The notes below the pieces were generated by a model. It was given only the letters and a program-made list of their open reading frames with translations, was not told the origin of the DNA and did not search any database. This document shows, one piece after another, positions 28,091-36,660 of a stretch of DNA of 64,000 nucleotides. The stretch comes from an uncultured bacterium (GTDB lineage Bacteria; Cyanobacteriota; Vampirovibrionia; Gastranaerophilales; Gastranaerophilaceae). The stretch lies in assembly GCA_902763805.1 (NCBI GenBank), contig CACWTN010000009.1, positions 37,697 to 101,696 on the forward strand, given 5' to 3'. A program made the position numbers and the translations under genes. How positions within the stretch are numbered: position 1 is the stretch's first letter; every line of letters starts with the position of its first letter.

Positions 28091-29927
28091 CTGAATCTTC
28101 CTGTCTTTCTTTTACAATTTGCTCAACTCTCTGTTTTCCTGCAAAACACATTGTCGGTGCAACTATATCAAGAATTTCATCTGATTTTTCAGGGAATGCC
28201 TCAATAACTTTGCTTATAGTAGAAGTAGAACACCCTACCAGCTTAAGTCCGATATCTGTTCCTGAAAGAGTATTTAAGTAATCAAGAATTTCATCAATTC
28301 TATTTTTATATTCTATATCATTTTTTAAAACAATTCCAGCAATTTCAGCCATCGAATTACCATAACTTTTTTTAATTTCAGATATAGTTTTGGTCTTCAA
28401 CTCTGATTTTAGTACTGCATCTGGCGCTTTTGTTTTCAATTCAGGAGAAGTTTGATTGCGTTTTTCCCACGCTTTTGGGAAAGTTTGCAAATTGTTTCCA
28501 TATTTTTCTGAAAGAATTTTATTTACATTAGCAAAACCCTGCGCTTCATTCGAATAAGCGGATACCCGTTCCTTAACAGCACTATTGAATGCTTTTTTTA
28601 CATCACAGTAATCACTGAAATCCCGGGCATTTCTGTCCCATTTATCTAATAATTCAGCCTTTGACTCTGTCGAAATATTCCTGTTGCTTGCAATACCTGT
28701 TCCGATTGCAACAGATTCTTTTGTAAAATCTTCTTCTGTCATATAAGGTGCTTTTACTTCACCTTTTTCTACTTTTATTCTGAAGTCATGAGCATCCTGT
28801 TGGTACTTGTCTAATGCTTTTTCTGACATACATTGTGTTGTATATATAACCGCTTTTGCATATTCATCGGCAGAAACTTTATCACCGGCTTCATAATATC
28901 TGCGCCTTGCATTCATTTCAAAATCGTGATCAAATGAATCCGCAACTTCTGTTTTTTTAGTTCCGGTATACATATCTAATACCGTTTTGTGCGCCTCTGA
29001 ATAATCTTTTCCTGCTCTTAAATATATTGATAAACGAGCCTTTTTTGAACCATGTGCCGCAACAAAATCCGTTTGTCTTTGAGCTTCAAATGCACGTATA
29101 CGCGCATCATATCTGCGATTTATTTCTTTTATTTTAGAAGAATCACCATTGCATTTTTTTATAGCTGCTGCTCTTTCCAGCTCAACAGAAGCGCGAAATG
29201 CACGTCTTGATTCCTGTAATATTTTTGCATATTCTTCTTCTGTTGCATCGTCCTTTATCTTTCCTTCCAATTCTGCATTGACATCTCCTACCTTATCGCA
29301 GAATTCCTCTACATTATCTATACCGCCCTGTTCCTTTGCTTCTTTAATATTCTTTGCTGTTTGACCGATTAAAGATGCTTTGTCTACAGAAGAATCAACT
29401 TTTCTTTTTTTGGCACCGACTATATACAAACCTAAAGCACCATCAATACAGCATAAATCAGCCAACTGTTCCTCCGGCGATGCATTTTTAAACTCAGAAT
29501 AAGAAAACTGCATTTTTGACAGAATGGTCGCTTCTGCCTCTTTATAACTAATTCCGAATTTTTGGCATTTTTGCAGAATACGGTTTTTCACGTTCGCAAT
29601 AGAAGCCTGAATTCTTTGTTCTCTGCCTAAAACTACCGGCTTTTTGTTATGCCCGTCGGTGTGTTTAGGAACAGTGTGCGCTGTTTTACTAGTTTTTATA
29701 ACTTTATCTCCCACACTGTCAACAGTAGCCCCCGTTGGGTTAACTACAGAATTAACTCTTTTATTCGTAACAGCTTTTGTTTGAGCCGGTGCTGTTGTTG
29801 TTTTATTAACAACTGACGGTTTTGCTGTTTTTTTGGTTTTTGAAGCAGCATTAGATTCGCTGTCTTTCCGGGCAACATATTTGTATGCTTTTTCTGCGTA
29901 ATTTAATGCTCTTTCCAAGAAATTCAT
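28083..29927 (-). CDS. Unknown 614-residue helical protein
   Basis: A largely alpha-helical, charged protein. After an initial helix, a Lys/Ala/Thr/Pro-rich linker spans about residues 25-90; helices rich in Ala, Lys and Glu fill the rest. No signal peptide, membrane helix or enzyme motif recognised. It is preceded by a class-2 promoter and coupled to the 229-residue gene. It could be structural or a substrate of a secretion system; there is no direct evidence. Confidence 0.7.
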   Translation of the reverse strand: MNFLERALNYAEKAYKYVARKDSESNAASKTKKTAKPSVVNKTTTAPAQTKAVTNKRVNSVVNPTGATVDSVGDKVIKTSKTAHTVPKHTDGHNKKPVVLGREQRIQASIANVKNRILQKCQKFGISYKEAEATILSKMQFSYSEFKNASPEEQLADLCCIDGALGLYIVGAKKRKVDSSVDKASLIGQTAKNIKEAKEQGGIDNVEEFCDKVGDVNAELEGKIKDDATEEEYAKILQESRRAFRASVELERAAAIKKCNGDSSKIKEINRRYDARIRAFEAQRQTDFVAAHGSKKARLSIYLRAGKDYSEAHKTVLDMYTGTKKTEVADSFDHDFEMNARRRYYEAGDKVSADEYAKAVIYTTQCMSEKALDKYQQDAHDFRIKVEKGEVKAPYMTEEDFTKESVAIGTGIASNRNISTESKAELLDKWDRNARDFSDYCDVKKAFNSAVKERVSAYSNEAQGFANVNKILSEKYGNNLQTFPKAWEKRNQTSPELKTKAPDAVLKSELKTKTISEIKKSYGNSMAEIAGIVLKNDIEYKNRIDEILDYLNTLSGTDIGLKLVGCSTSTISKVIEAFPEKSDEILDIVAPTMCFAGKQRVEQIVKERQEDSVV

Positions 29928-29943
29928 AATATACCTCTGTTTA

Positions 29944-29978
29944 TATATATAAAGTATATATATGTTAAATAATTGCTT
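29944..29978 (-). promoter_or_regulatory. Class-2 promoter of the 614-residue gene
   Basis: On the minus strand: AAGCAA, 17 nt, ACTTTATATATA. The -10-like block ends 16 nt before the start codon. Confidence 0.65.
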
Positions 29979-30009
29979 GTTGTGTAAAGATTTGTTAACT
30001 TAAATTTTC

Positions 30010-31833
30010 TTAAGACTTTGCTTTAGCTTTTCTATCTCGTTCAAGCGCTTTGTTTGAATCAAAATCAAGAACTACGTTTACGTCTTCAGGATTAATATTT
30101 GTATGCTTAATAACCTCAACGGCTGCTGAGTTTTGCATATTATTTAATATTACGCTCTGCTTAGCTTTTGATTCTGATTCAATACTATTATTTACGTACA
30201 ATTTATCAGAGTAACTTAATACATTGTATTTAATAGATTTTTTTGTCAGTCCTTCAAATAAAGCTTTTTTTGTTAATGCCATAATCGTTTGATATTTATT
30301 TGCAGGAGCAGCTTGTTCATCCTTTTTAGAGCCATCGTTGATTAAAACAAATGACTGATTTGTAATATCTTGTTCATTATTTTTATGAACAGAATCTTTT
30401 TTGCTTGCTAATAAAACCTGGTGTTCTTCAAAGTTATTTCTTTGTCCAAAGCCAAAGTTAAAATTTTCTTTATTATCTTCTGTTTTTGCCAGATTTTCAG
30501 GATTTTTATCACCTATTGCACTGCTGAATTCATTATGTGAAATTTCATTAATTTTCTTTATAAAATCATTTTCAGACATGTCTGAAAAAGCTTCTTTGTG
30601 GTTAGAATATAATACGTATACTCCTCTGTAGACCTCATCTGATAACTCCATTTTTTTCAATAAATCAAGAAGCGGTCTGAAATGTTCTTCCAGTTTTTCT
30701 TTCAATTCAGGTCGTATTGCAGTCAGAGCAACCAAGCTGATAGTTTGTTCAAATAATGGTTTGTATTGTTTGAGAATATCCTTCTCTTTGTCAGACAATG
30801 AATCAAGATTACCACTATTTAAAGCTGCCAATGCTTTCTTTAAAACAGGTATATCATCTTCTTTAATCTGACTGAATGTTTCATGAAGACTTTTTACAAT
30901 AGCCTGAATTTGTTCAAGGCTTAAATCACTCATAGCTTCAAGATTAATAATCTTTATAGTTTCTTCGTCAAATCCGAGTTCTTTCAAAATCTCCGGACCT
31001 ACTTTTCTTATCATTTCATTAATCTTTTCGACATCATTTTCAAAAGAAGCAAGCAAATGTTTATATGCTTCCTGAATTTCCATAAAAGCATCTTTATTTT
31101 TTGGGTCATTTACCTGTGCTTTCATATCCTTATCTCTGAATAAAAGAGCAAAAGCATGGAAAATTTTAGCTTTTTCTTCAGGATCGCATTTTGATAACGC
31201 AGCCATAAAGAAATCCATAACCATTTGAGGATCACGTTTCTTTCTGCATTCAGGCGATACAGCTTTTAATATTGCAGCCTTTAAAGCTTCTTTTAATTCC
31301 TGTGCGGAAATCTCTTTTATAGATTTATTCTTTAAAGAAGGGACTTTTTCTCTTATAATATCTATTAAATCTTTTTTTTCACAATCCTGTATAAAAGCAG
31401 TTATTTCTTTTTCACTTTTCAGACCTTTGTTTACAACCGCAATTTTGCAAAGAATAAGCGTCATGGATAATTTTTTTGTATCTACATTACCGTTTTTATC
31501 TTTTACGCAATTCATTGCAATAGTTATCATTCTGCACAATTCATCAATTTTTGAACCCTGAAGCGAATTTAAGTGTTCTTCTTTAAATCCGCACTTAAAA
31601 AGAATTTCTTTTAACTGAGATACTGTTAAATTTGTTTTTTCTACAAGTTTTTTTAATTTTGAATCAAGATCGTTTGTTTTAGTTTGGTTTTGCGGCTGTG
31701 CCTGAACAGAGTTATCAGATGTATCTGATGTTGGAAAGCAATTAGAAACACTACCTGCATTTGCTCTGCCGGTCGTATTTTTTGCCGAATCAACATATAT
31801 ATTATTTTTACTCTGAACCGATAAATCTGACAT
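30010..31833 (-). CDS. Unknown 607-residue helical protein
   Basis: A low-complexity Asn/Ser/Thr/Gln N-terminus (about 1-52), then a long helical domain (about 53-430) with repeated LK/EE patterns, then a polar C-terminal tail. No signal peptide, membrane helix or known domain. A weak class-2 promoter (CTGAAA-N17-ACTTTAAATA at 31851-31883) lies upstream. The disordered N-terminus without a signal peptide resembles type III export signals in composition, but this is inference. Confidence 0.7.
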   Translation of the reverse strand: MSDLSVQSKNNIYVDSAKNTTGRANAGSVSNCFPTSDTSDNSVQAQPQNQTKTNDLDSKLKKLVEKTNLTVSQLKEILFKCGFKEEHLNSLQGSKIDELCRMITIAMNCVKDKNGNVDTKKLSMTLILCKIAVVNKGLKSEKEITAFIQDCEKKDLIDIIREKVPSLKNKSIKEISAQELKEALKAAILKAVSPECRKKRDPQMVMDFFMAALSKCDPEEKAKIFHAFALLFRDKDMKAQVNDPKNKDAFMEIQEAYKHLLASFENDVEKINEMIRKVGPEILKELGFDEETIKIINLEAMSDLSLEQIQAIVKSLHETFSQIKEDDIPVLKKALAALNSGNLDSLSDKEKDILKQYKPLFEQTISLVALTAIRPELKEKLEEHFRPLLDLLKKMELSDEVYRGVYVLYSNHKEAFSDMSENDFIKKINEISHNEFSSAIGDKNPENLAKTEDNKENFNFGFGQRNNFEEHQVLLASKKDSVHKNNEQDITNQSFVLINDGSKKDEQAAPANKYQTIMALTKKALFEGLTKKSIKYNVLSYSDKLYVNNSIESESKAKQSVILNNMQNSAAVEVIKHTNINPEDVNVVLDFDSNKALERDRKAKAKS

Positions 31834-31947
31834 CTTAATAATACCTCATGTATTTAAAGTCATTTAAAAATAGCAGATTTCAGCGAATTTAATTATTGTT
31901 ACAAAGTTTAACATTGTAAACTTTTGTAACAATAATTGGTATTTTCC

Positions 31948-31974
31948 TAAAGTTTTAAAAAATTGTGCCGATAT
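31948..31974 (+). promoter_or_regulatory. Sigma-28 promoter of a 42-residue protein
   Basis: Plus strand: TAAAGTTT, 11 nt, GCCGATAT. Exact spacing; 45 nt before the ATG at 32019. Confidence 0.88.
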
Positions 31975-32018
31975 ACATGATGTAGACAGGATAAAAAACT
32001 TTATAAGGAGTTGTTATT

Positions 32019-32147
32019 ATGTATTCAATGTGGCCAGGATGTTACAGTTTTATGGATGAATTAAAACTATTTGCAATGTGGTTCAAAGAACAGACAGAAG
32101 CACTGGTGTTGAGAATATATGAACTCGACAGAATGATACATACATAA
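32019..32147 (+). CDS. Sigma-28-driven 42-residue protein
   Basis: ATG to TAA encodes 42 residues starting MYSMWPGCYSFMDELKLFAMW and ending in an amphipathic helix (EALVLRIYELDRMIHT). AAGGAG lies 8 nt before the ATG, a perfect sigma-28 promoter is upstream and a terminator follows at 32205. Size and helical character would suit a flagellar chaperone or an anti-sigma-like peptide, but no family is recognised. Confidence 0.65.
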   Translation: MYSMWPGCYSFMDELKLFAMWFKEQTEALVLRIYELDRMIHT

Positions 32148-32204
32148 CTCATTGTGAAGCGTAAGTATAAAAAGATTATATTTCTCTCTTTCTCTTAAAA
32201 ATGT

Positions 32205-32234
32205 AAACACCTCTCTTAAAAGGTGTTTTTTTTT
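32205..32234 (+). terminator. Hairpin terminator
   Basis: AAACACCT / AGGTGTTT stem running into eight T residues; ends the 42-residue gene. Confidence 0.85.
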
Positions 32235-32243
32235 GCAAAATTA

Positions 32244-32278
32244 AAGCCACCCCGCGGGATAAACCTTTGGGGTGGCTT
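32244..32278 (-). terminator. Flagellin terminator
   Basis: AAGCCACCCC / GGGGTGGCTT stem, 63 nt after the flagellin stop codon on the minus strand. Confidence 0.65.
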
Positions 32279-32341
32279 CGATCTATATACCTTTATATTT
32301 CCTGTGTAAATTTATTGAGAGAACTCTCTCAGAGATATATA

Positions 32342-33430
32342 TTATAACAAGTTCAATGCAATGCTTGGTGTTTGGTTAGCAGTTGCAAGAAGTGTTGCAG
32401 AAGACTGTTGCAGAATCTGATATTTAATGTAGTTAGAAGATTCAGTTGCAACATCAGCATCCTTAATTGAAGAGTTAGCTGATACGATGTTCTCCTTTTG
32501 TACACTTATTGCATCAACAGCTGATTCAACACGGTTCATATAAGCACCGATTAATGATGTTCTGCCTGATACGTTTTCAATAGCATCATCGATGAATGTT
32601 AAGAATTCACGAGCAGTAGCGTCATCTGTATAAACAGCATCGCATATTGCAGTGATACAAGAGATGTTTGCACTTGTAGTCTTGTTGTCTTTCCAGTCGT
32701 AAACTTCATCTTCGATTTTTGTGTAACCTTTATCTGTGTAATTGTACTCTCTGTTATCGCTGGAAGTTTTTGTACCGCCTTCTACACGTGCAGCCAATGC
32801 TGCAGTGTCACCTTTAATTCTTTCATACCATTTCTGTCCCGGACCTTCAGCACCTTCGTGGCTTGAATGTGCGTTGTTGGTAATCAACAGTGCAGTAATT
32901 GTTGCAGCCTGGAACAACGTATATTTTAAGTTAATAATGTTGTTTTTGCCTGAGTTGTTACTTACCTGTAAGTTAATACCATTCTTAGACTGTGCGGCAA
33001 TACTTGTACCGTCTAACAGTTTAACACCGTTAAAGTCAATAACTGTACATAGACGGTTAATTTCTTCCATTCTCTGCTGAACTTCTGTTCTGATTGCTGT
33101 CATTGATGATGTACCGTAAGTACCGTTCGCTGCCTGTTCGGTCAAGTCCCTGATACGTTGCAGATAGTCACCAACAATGTTCAAAACACCTTCAGCAGTA
33201 TTTAACAGAGATAAACCCATTGAAGCGTTTGCTTCCGCTACGTCATAACCTGAGATTTGAGCTTCCATTAAAGTAGAAACTGAAGATCCTGCAGCGTCAT
33301 CTTTACCTGAGTTAATTCTGTAACCTGTCGTTAATCTTTGCATTGCGGTATTCATACCTTTTGTTGCCATCGACAAGTTGTGCTGCGCCGTAAGTGACGC
33401 GAGGTTTGTGTTGATTGTGATTGAAGCCAT
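32342..33430 (-). CDS. Flagellin
   Basis: A 362-residue filament protein. The start is MASITINTNLASLTAQHNLS with AGGAAA upstream; a longer frame from 33463 is not family-like. The conserved N-terminal D0/D1 region includes GYRINSGKDDAAG and the C-terminal helix ends SSNYIKYQILQQSSATLLATANQ. The central part (about 165-260) is a short variable insert. Export is by the flagellar type III apparatus. The upstream 369 bases form a long leader with inverted repeats; only a weak sigma-28-like site (GAAAGTTC-N11-TGAGAAAA, 33656-33682) is seen. Confidence 0.95.
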   Translation of the reverse strand: MASITINTNLASLTAQHNLSMATKGMNTAMQRLTTGYRINSGKDDAAGSSVSTLMEAQISGYDVAEANASMGLSLLNTAEGVLNIVGDYLQRIRDLTEQAANGTYGTSSMTAIRTEVQQRMEEINRLCTVIDFNGVKLLDGTSIAAQSKNGINLQVSNNSGKNNIINLKYTLFQAATITALLITNNAHSSHEGAEGPGQKWYERIKGDTAALAARVEGGTKTSSDNREYNYTDKGYTKIEDEVYDWKDNKTTSANISCITAICDAVYTDDATAREFLTFIDDAIENVSGRTSLIGAYMNRVESAVDAISVQKENIVSANSSIKDADVATESSNYIKYQILQQSSATLLATANQTPSIALNLL

Positions 33431-33728
33431 AATTGATTTCCTTTCTTTTTTTTTGTCTTCCATGAGTTAGCATTACGCACACAACTAACGTAACGCTTTT
33501 GGGTTTTCGTGCAGATTTGCACTGCACAATAAAGGGTTAAATTTATTGCTAAATCAACCTCTTATTTGTTGTTTTGGGGTAAAAGGATATTTTATTCCTT
33601 CACATTATCATACTACCCCTGTTCTTTAGATTTTTTAATTCTAAATAAGTTAGATTTTTCTCATACTTTGGTTGGAACTTTCGTCATGATTTTTCTAAAA
33701 CTAAGTTTTAATAACAATTTGAATACAC

Positions 33729-33757
33729 TTGAAATTTAAAATCTCTTGTTTTACAAT
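33729..33757 (+). promoter_or_regulatory. Sigma-70-type promoter of rpsU
   Basis: TTGAAA, 17 nt, TACAAT, 43 nt before the rpsU start. Confidence 0.65.
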
Positions 33758-33799
33758 GATTTTGGATACACAATTGCTATAAAGGTGGTGAAAATATAA

Positions 33800-33907
33800 A
33801 TGGCAGAAGTTAAAGTTGGCGAAAACGAAAGCATAGAAAGCGCTTTAAGAAGATTCAAAAAGAAAATTCAAAAAGCAGGTATCTTATCAGAAGTACGTAA
33901 GGTTTAA
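33800..33907 (+). CDS. rpsU: Ribosomal protein S21, unusually short
   Basis: 35 residues: [19 protein letters not shown] then [16 protein letters not shown]. This is the S21 core, but the protein stops right after EVRK, where the usual S21 continues with about 20-30 more basic residues (REHYEKPS...). GGTGG precedes the ATG and a sigma-70 promoter lies upstream. A strong terminator begins 11 nt after the stop, so the missing tail is not simply hidden by a frameshift. S21 sits on the 30S platform near the anti-Shine-Dalgarno. Confidence 0.85.
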   Translation: MAEVKVGENESIESALRRFKKKIQKAGILSEVRKV

Positions 33908-33917
33908 GGATATTTAA

Positions 33918-33950
33918 AAAGCGGCGGTCAATACTGACCGCCGCTTTTTT
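33918..33950 (+). terminator. rpsU terminator
   Basis: AAAGCGGCGGTCA / TGACCGCCGCTTT with a 4-nt loop and a T run. Confidence 0.9.
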
Positions 33951-33968
33951 ATACACAAAAATATAAAT

Positions 33969-33990
33969 AGAGAACTCAAAAGAGTTCTCT
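33969..33990 (-). terminator. Hairpin after the filament-like gene
   Basis: AGAGAACTC / GAGTTCTCT stem with a 4-nt loop, 75 nt past the stop codon at 34065 on the minus strand. The T tract is weak. Confidence 0.45.
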
Positions 33991-34064
33991 AAAAAGCTTA
34001 CCTCTACGGTAAAATTTAGGAAAAAGGAGGAATAATAATTTTTGTATTCTTAGTTAAGAGTTTT

Positions 34065-35615
34065 CTAGCCTGAGAATGTTTTAAAACCTCTGTCAACTGA
34101 ATCCTGAATAACTTTCTTAACAGCATCGATTTCTGTTTTTAATGCATTTCTTTCGTTTTCAAGACGAGTCAGTTTCAACTCAAGCATTTTATCTTGTCTT
34201 TGATATATTGAAGTTTGTTTGTTTATAACATTTTGTTCGTGGTCGTAAACAGCTTTTTGACTGTTATACTCATTAACTGCAGCTTCATATTCATATTCAT
34301 CAAATTCATTATCGATAGTCATTGTTATTTCTTCATCACAAATTACTGCAGATTTTACATTTCCGTTAACATCATATTTAATTTTTTCAGGGTCGAACTC
34401 TTTTATATCAGTAATTTGCTGTTCATAGCTACCGACACCAACTTCATATACTGAAACAGAATCGTCACCGTTTGAAATATCATCTTTCATACAGAATGAA
34501 AATGTCAGATTATTTTTTGAATCCGCACCTATTATGCACAAGAACTGCTTATTAAGGTTATCGTCCGAATAAGTTGAGAATGTATTTTTTAAACCGCTTA
34601 AAGCAGTTTCAAAATCCTTATTACCTGCATATGTAGCACGTGCCGTTTCAAGAGAAACAACAGGGTTGCCACCAACTGTGGTATCGCCGATTTTTAATTG
34701 ATTCTTTTTTGCTTCCATTGATAAAGTAAGCTGAACCGGATTTGTACATTCGTAAATTTTACCTTCAACTTTGCCGGATCTGATTTCCTCAATAGTTACA
34801 ACTCTGAATCCTGATTCTGTTTCTACCGCAAAAGATTTGTTGTCAGCCAAATCTGCGACATTATTATTATAATCATCAATATCTTTTCCGGTTTTTTCAA
34901 TATAATTTCCGTTATTATCTTTACCGGCATTACCAAATTCAGTTGATCTGTATATACCGTCTTGAATCATACTTGAACTGTCAACAGCTTTAGTATAACA
35001 AACAGTTTCAACACCTGATAAATCAACACTTTGAACAGTCTTGCCGTTTACTAATGAATTTTCCTGAGGTAGCTGATCTCTTGTCATATCCCCGGTAATT
35101 GTAACATCTTCAGTAGTACCGTCAGTATAAGTTAATTTATAAGAACCTTTAACAAATTCCGTATAATCAGCAACAGAGAATTTACCAAGATCCTGCGGAT
35201 ATACAACGTGCGTCATCTTATTTGTATCATAAGGCTTAAACTGGTCAGCTGTATAAACAGTTGTCTGATTTACAAAATCTTTAGGGTCACAAACTTTACC
35301 GACATTCTGACCACCTGCGTTAGAAACAATATTACCGTTTTTAACAGTTCTGTATGCAGCCATTCTTCCGTTACCGTCAGGTCTGACAGTAATTCTGTTG
35401 CCGCCGAGATTTCCTCTGTAAACAGACTTCATATATTGAGGATCTAATTTAGAAGGCGGAGTTGGGACATCCATATTAACCATAGATTCATATACAGCAT
35501 TCATCTGATTTGATAATGTAACTCTCTGCTGGTTAATTTGCTGAGCTTCATACTCTGTGTCACTCATTCTTGCTGTTAAGGCAATTAATCTTGCCTGCGA
35601 TGCTGACATACCCAT
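34065..35615 (-). CDS. Sigma-28-driven flagellar filament/cap-like protein
   Basis: 516 residues from MGMSASQARLIALTARMSD; a 15-residue longer frame would begin upstream of the promoter, so it is excluded. N-terminal helical region (SDTEYEAQQINQQRVTLSNQMNAVYESM) and C-terminal helices (YQRQDKMLELKLTRLENER...) flank a beta-rich central part. Helical termini around a variable beta core is the plan of flagellins and hook-associated proteins. No Sec signal. I assign it as a probable flagellar type III-exported structural protein; the exact role is not known. Confidence 0.75.
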   Translation of the reverse strand: MGMSASQARLIALTARMSDTEYEAQQINQQRVTLSNQMNAVYESMVNMDVPTPPSKLDPQYMKSVYRGNLGGNRITVRPDGNGRMAAYRTVKNGNIVSNAGGQNVGKVCDPKDFVNQTTVYTADQFKPYDTNKMTHVVYPQDLGKFSVADYTEFVKGSYKLTYTDGTTEDVTITGDMTRDQLPQENSLVNGKTVQSVDLSGVETVCYTKAVDSSSMIQDGIYRSTEFGNAGKDNNGNYIEKTGKDIDDYNNNVADLADNKSFAVETESGFRVVTIEEIRSGKVEGKIYECTNPVQLTLSMEAKKNQLKIGDTTVGGNPVVSLETARATYAGNKDFETALSGLKNTFSTYSDDNLNKQFLCIIGADSKNNLTFSFCMKDDISNGDDSVSVYEVGVGSYEQQITDIKEFDPEKIKYDVNGNVKSAVICDEEITMTIDNEFDEYEYEAAVNEYNSQKAVYDHEQNVINKQTSIYQRQDKMLELKLTRLENERNALKTEIDAVKKVIQDSVDRGFKTFSG

Positions 35616-35650
35616 TGTTCTTTTCTCCTTTTTTCCTTTTCTTGACATGT

Positions 35651-35677
35651 ATATCGGCACGAATTTTAAAAACTTTA
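35651..35677 (-). promoter_or_regulatory. Sigma-28 promoter of the filament-like gene
   Basis: On the minus strand: TAAAGTTT, 11 nt, GCCGATAT, 36 nt before the ATG at 35615. Confidence 0.88.
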
Positions 35678-35786
35678 GGCTTTTTAAAGAAATATTTACA
35701 AAAGTTTACAAAAGAGTATTAATAATAAAACAATTATTGGTTGCAAAAATAGGTTTTTATTGTATTATAGGGATATTAAAAAAGAT

Positions 35787-35889
35787 TTAATATATGGGCG
35801 ATTGGCGCAGTTGACTCTGCCGAGGAAAAGGTGACTAAATGTCACGTTTTCCGAGAGGGACGCACGGAGTGCGCTACCGCACTAAAAAC
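35787..35889 (+). repeat. Duplicated tRNA-Val 5' part with a folded insert
   Basis: 35787-35813 is an exact 27-nt copy of 35890-35916, that is, the upstream bases and first 18 nt of tRNA-Val up to the D loop. It is followed by 76 nt with a long stem (GGAAAA..GTGAC / GTCAC..TTTTCC) and a segment containing the reverse complement of the tRNA D arm (GTGCGCTACC). It looks like a truncated tRNA copy left by an insertion or duplication. Confidence 0.75.
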
Positions 35890-35898
35890 TTAATATAT

Positions 35899-35974
35899 GG
35901 GCGATTGGCGCAGTTGGTAGCGCACTTGAACGACATTCAAGGGGTCACAAGTTCGAGCCTTGTATCGCCCACCA
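35899..35974 (+). tRNA. tRNA-Val (GAC anticodon), encoded CCA
   Basis: 76 nt. Acceptor GGGCGAT/ATCGCCC, D arm GCGC/GCGC, anticodon stem CTTGA/TCAAG with loop ACGACAT, T arm ACAAG/CTTGT with TTCGAGC, then A-CCA. The anticodon is GAC. Position 33, nearly always U, reads C here. Flanked on both sides by partial copies of itself. Confidence 0.88.
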
Positions 35975-36156
35975 TTATATTGAAAGGCTCACAAAAGAGC
36001 TTGATAGCGGCACAATGACGAGAACTTGTTTTTCAAGTTCGAGCGCGAGTGAGCGGAGGCTGGAGTGCTTTTGCTAATGGACGATTAGGACAGAAGACAA
36101 AACACGGAACTGCCGTTCAACGCGAACGAGCAAGACTGTCTTGTAACGCCCACCAT
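35975..36156 (+). mobile_element. tRNA-Val-associated cassette with folded core
   Basis: After the tRNA comes a spacer, then a T-arm-like CAAGTTCGAGC identical to tRNA-Val, an 89-nt core (36042-36130) bounded by GTTCG and CAAGA with the stem GTGCTTTTG/CAAAACAC, then CTTGTAACGCCCACCA, a copy of the tRNA-Val 3' end with one mismatch (36140-36155). The same design occurs at tRNA-His and tRNA-Arg. No integrase or ORF inside. Confidence 0.65.
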
Positions 36157-36237
36157 TTTTTAGGTTTTATAATTTTTGTCATTTCAAACGCAAATTAAAT
36201 TTTTACGGGTTTTTATTCTTACAGAAAGCGGTTAAAT

Positions 36238-36660
36238 ATGAATATTCAATCAAACAGTAATCTGTGTTTTAATGCAAAAATTATTAACAATCAGTCATAT
36301 AATGACGTAGTAAGATATGCTCTTGAACATAACAAAATACCACGATTAAGGTCAACACTGGATAATATTGATAGAATCAGAAAAGACACCCTGATAGAAA
36401 TGAATATATGCTATACGGGAGATTACCCTACAGTAGTTTTTTCAAGATACGAAAAAGGCTGGAACAAAGTTTTACAAGAACAAACAGATAACTATGTTCT
36501 GAAAAGGCAAGTTGATTATATTTCAACAAAGAAGGAAAACCCTTTAAAATTTGCATTAAGCCGCCTTATAAAAATGGGGAACGATGCTCCTAATAATAAA
36601 ATTTATCAGGAAGTCGTTATAAAAAAAGACGAAAGTAAAAAAAGATATTTTCTTTTTTAA
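36238..36660 (+). CDS. Orphan protein with N-terminal FNA motif
   Basis: A 140-residue basic protein, MNIQSNSNLCFNAKIINNQ..., with Phe-Asn-Ala at residues 11-13, matching the N-terminal pattern of other orphan proteins here. No signal peptide or known domain. It lies directly downstream of the tRNA-Val cassette. An AAGCGG stretch precedes the ATG, so the ribosome-binding site is weak. Confidence 0.7.
   Translation: MNIQSNSNLCFNAKIINNQSYNDVVRYALEHNKIPRLRSTLDNIDRIRKDTLIEMNICYTGDYPTVVFSRYEKGWNKVLQEQTDNYVLKRQVDYISTKKENPLKFALSRLIKMGNDAPNNKIYQEVVIKKDESKKRYFLF

Noticed and set aside
33656..33682. Sigma-28-like site upstream of flagellin
   Set aside because: Only 6 of 8 and 4 of 8 positions match; mentioned with flagellin but not listed as a promoter.
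34021..34072. AAGGAGG on the plus strand without a gene after it
   Set aside because: Only an 11-codon frame with an ATT start follows, inside the end of the minus-strand filament-like gene. Probably chance.
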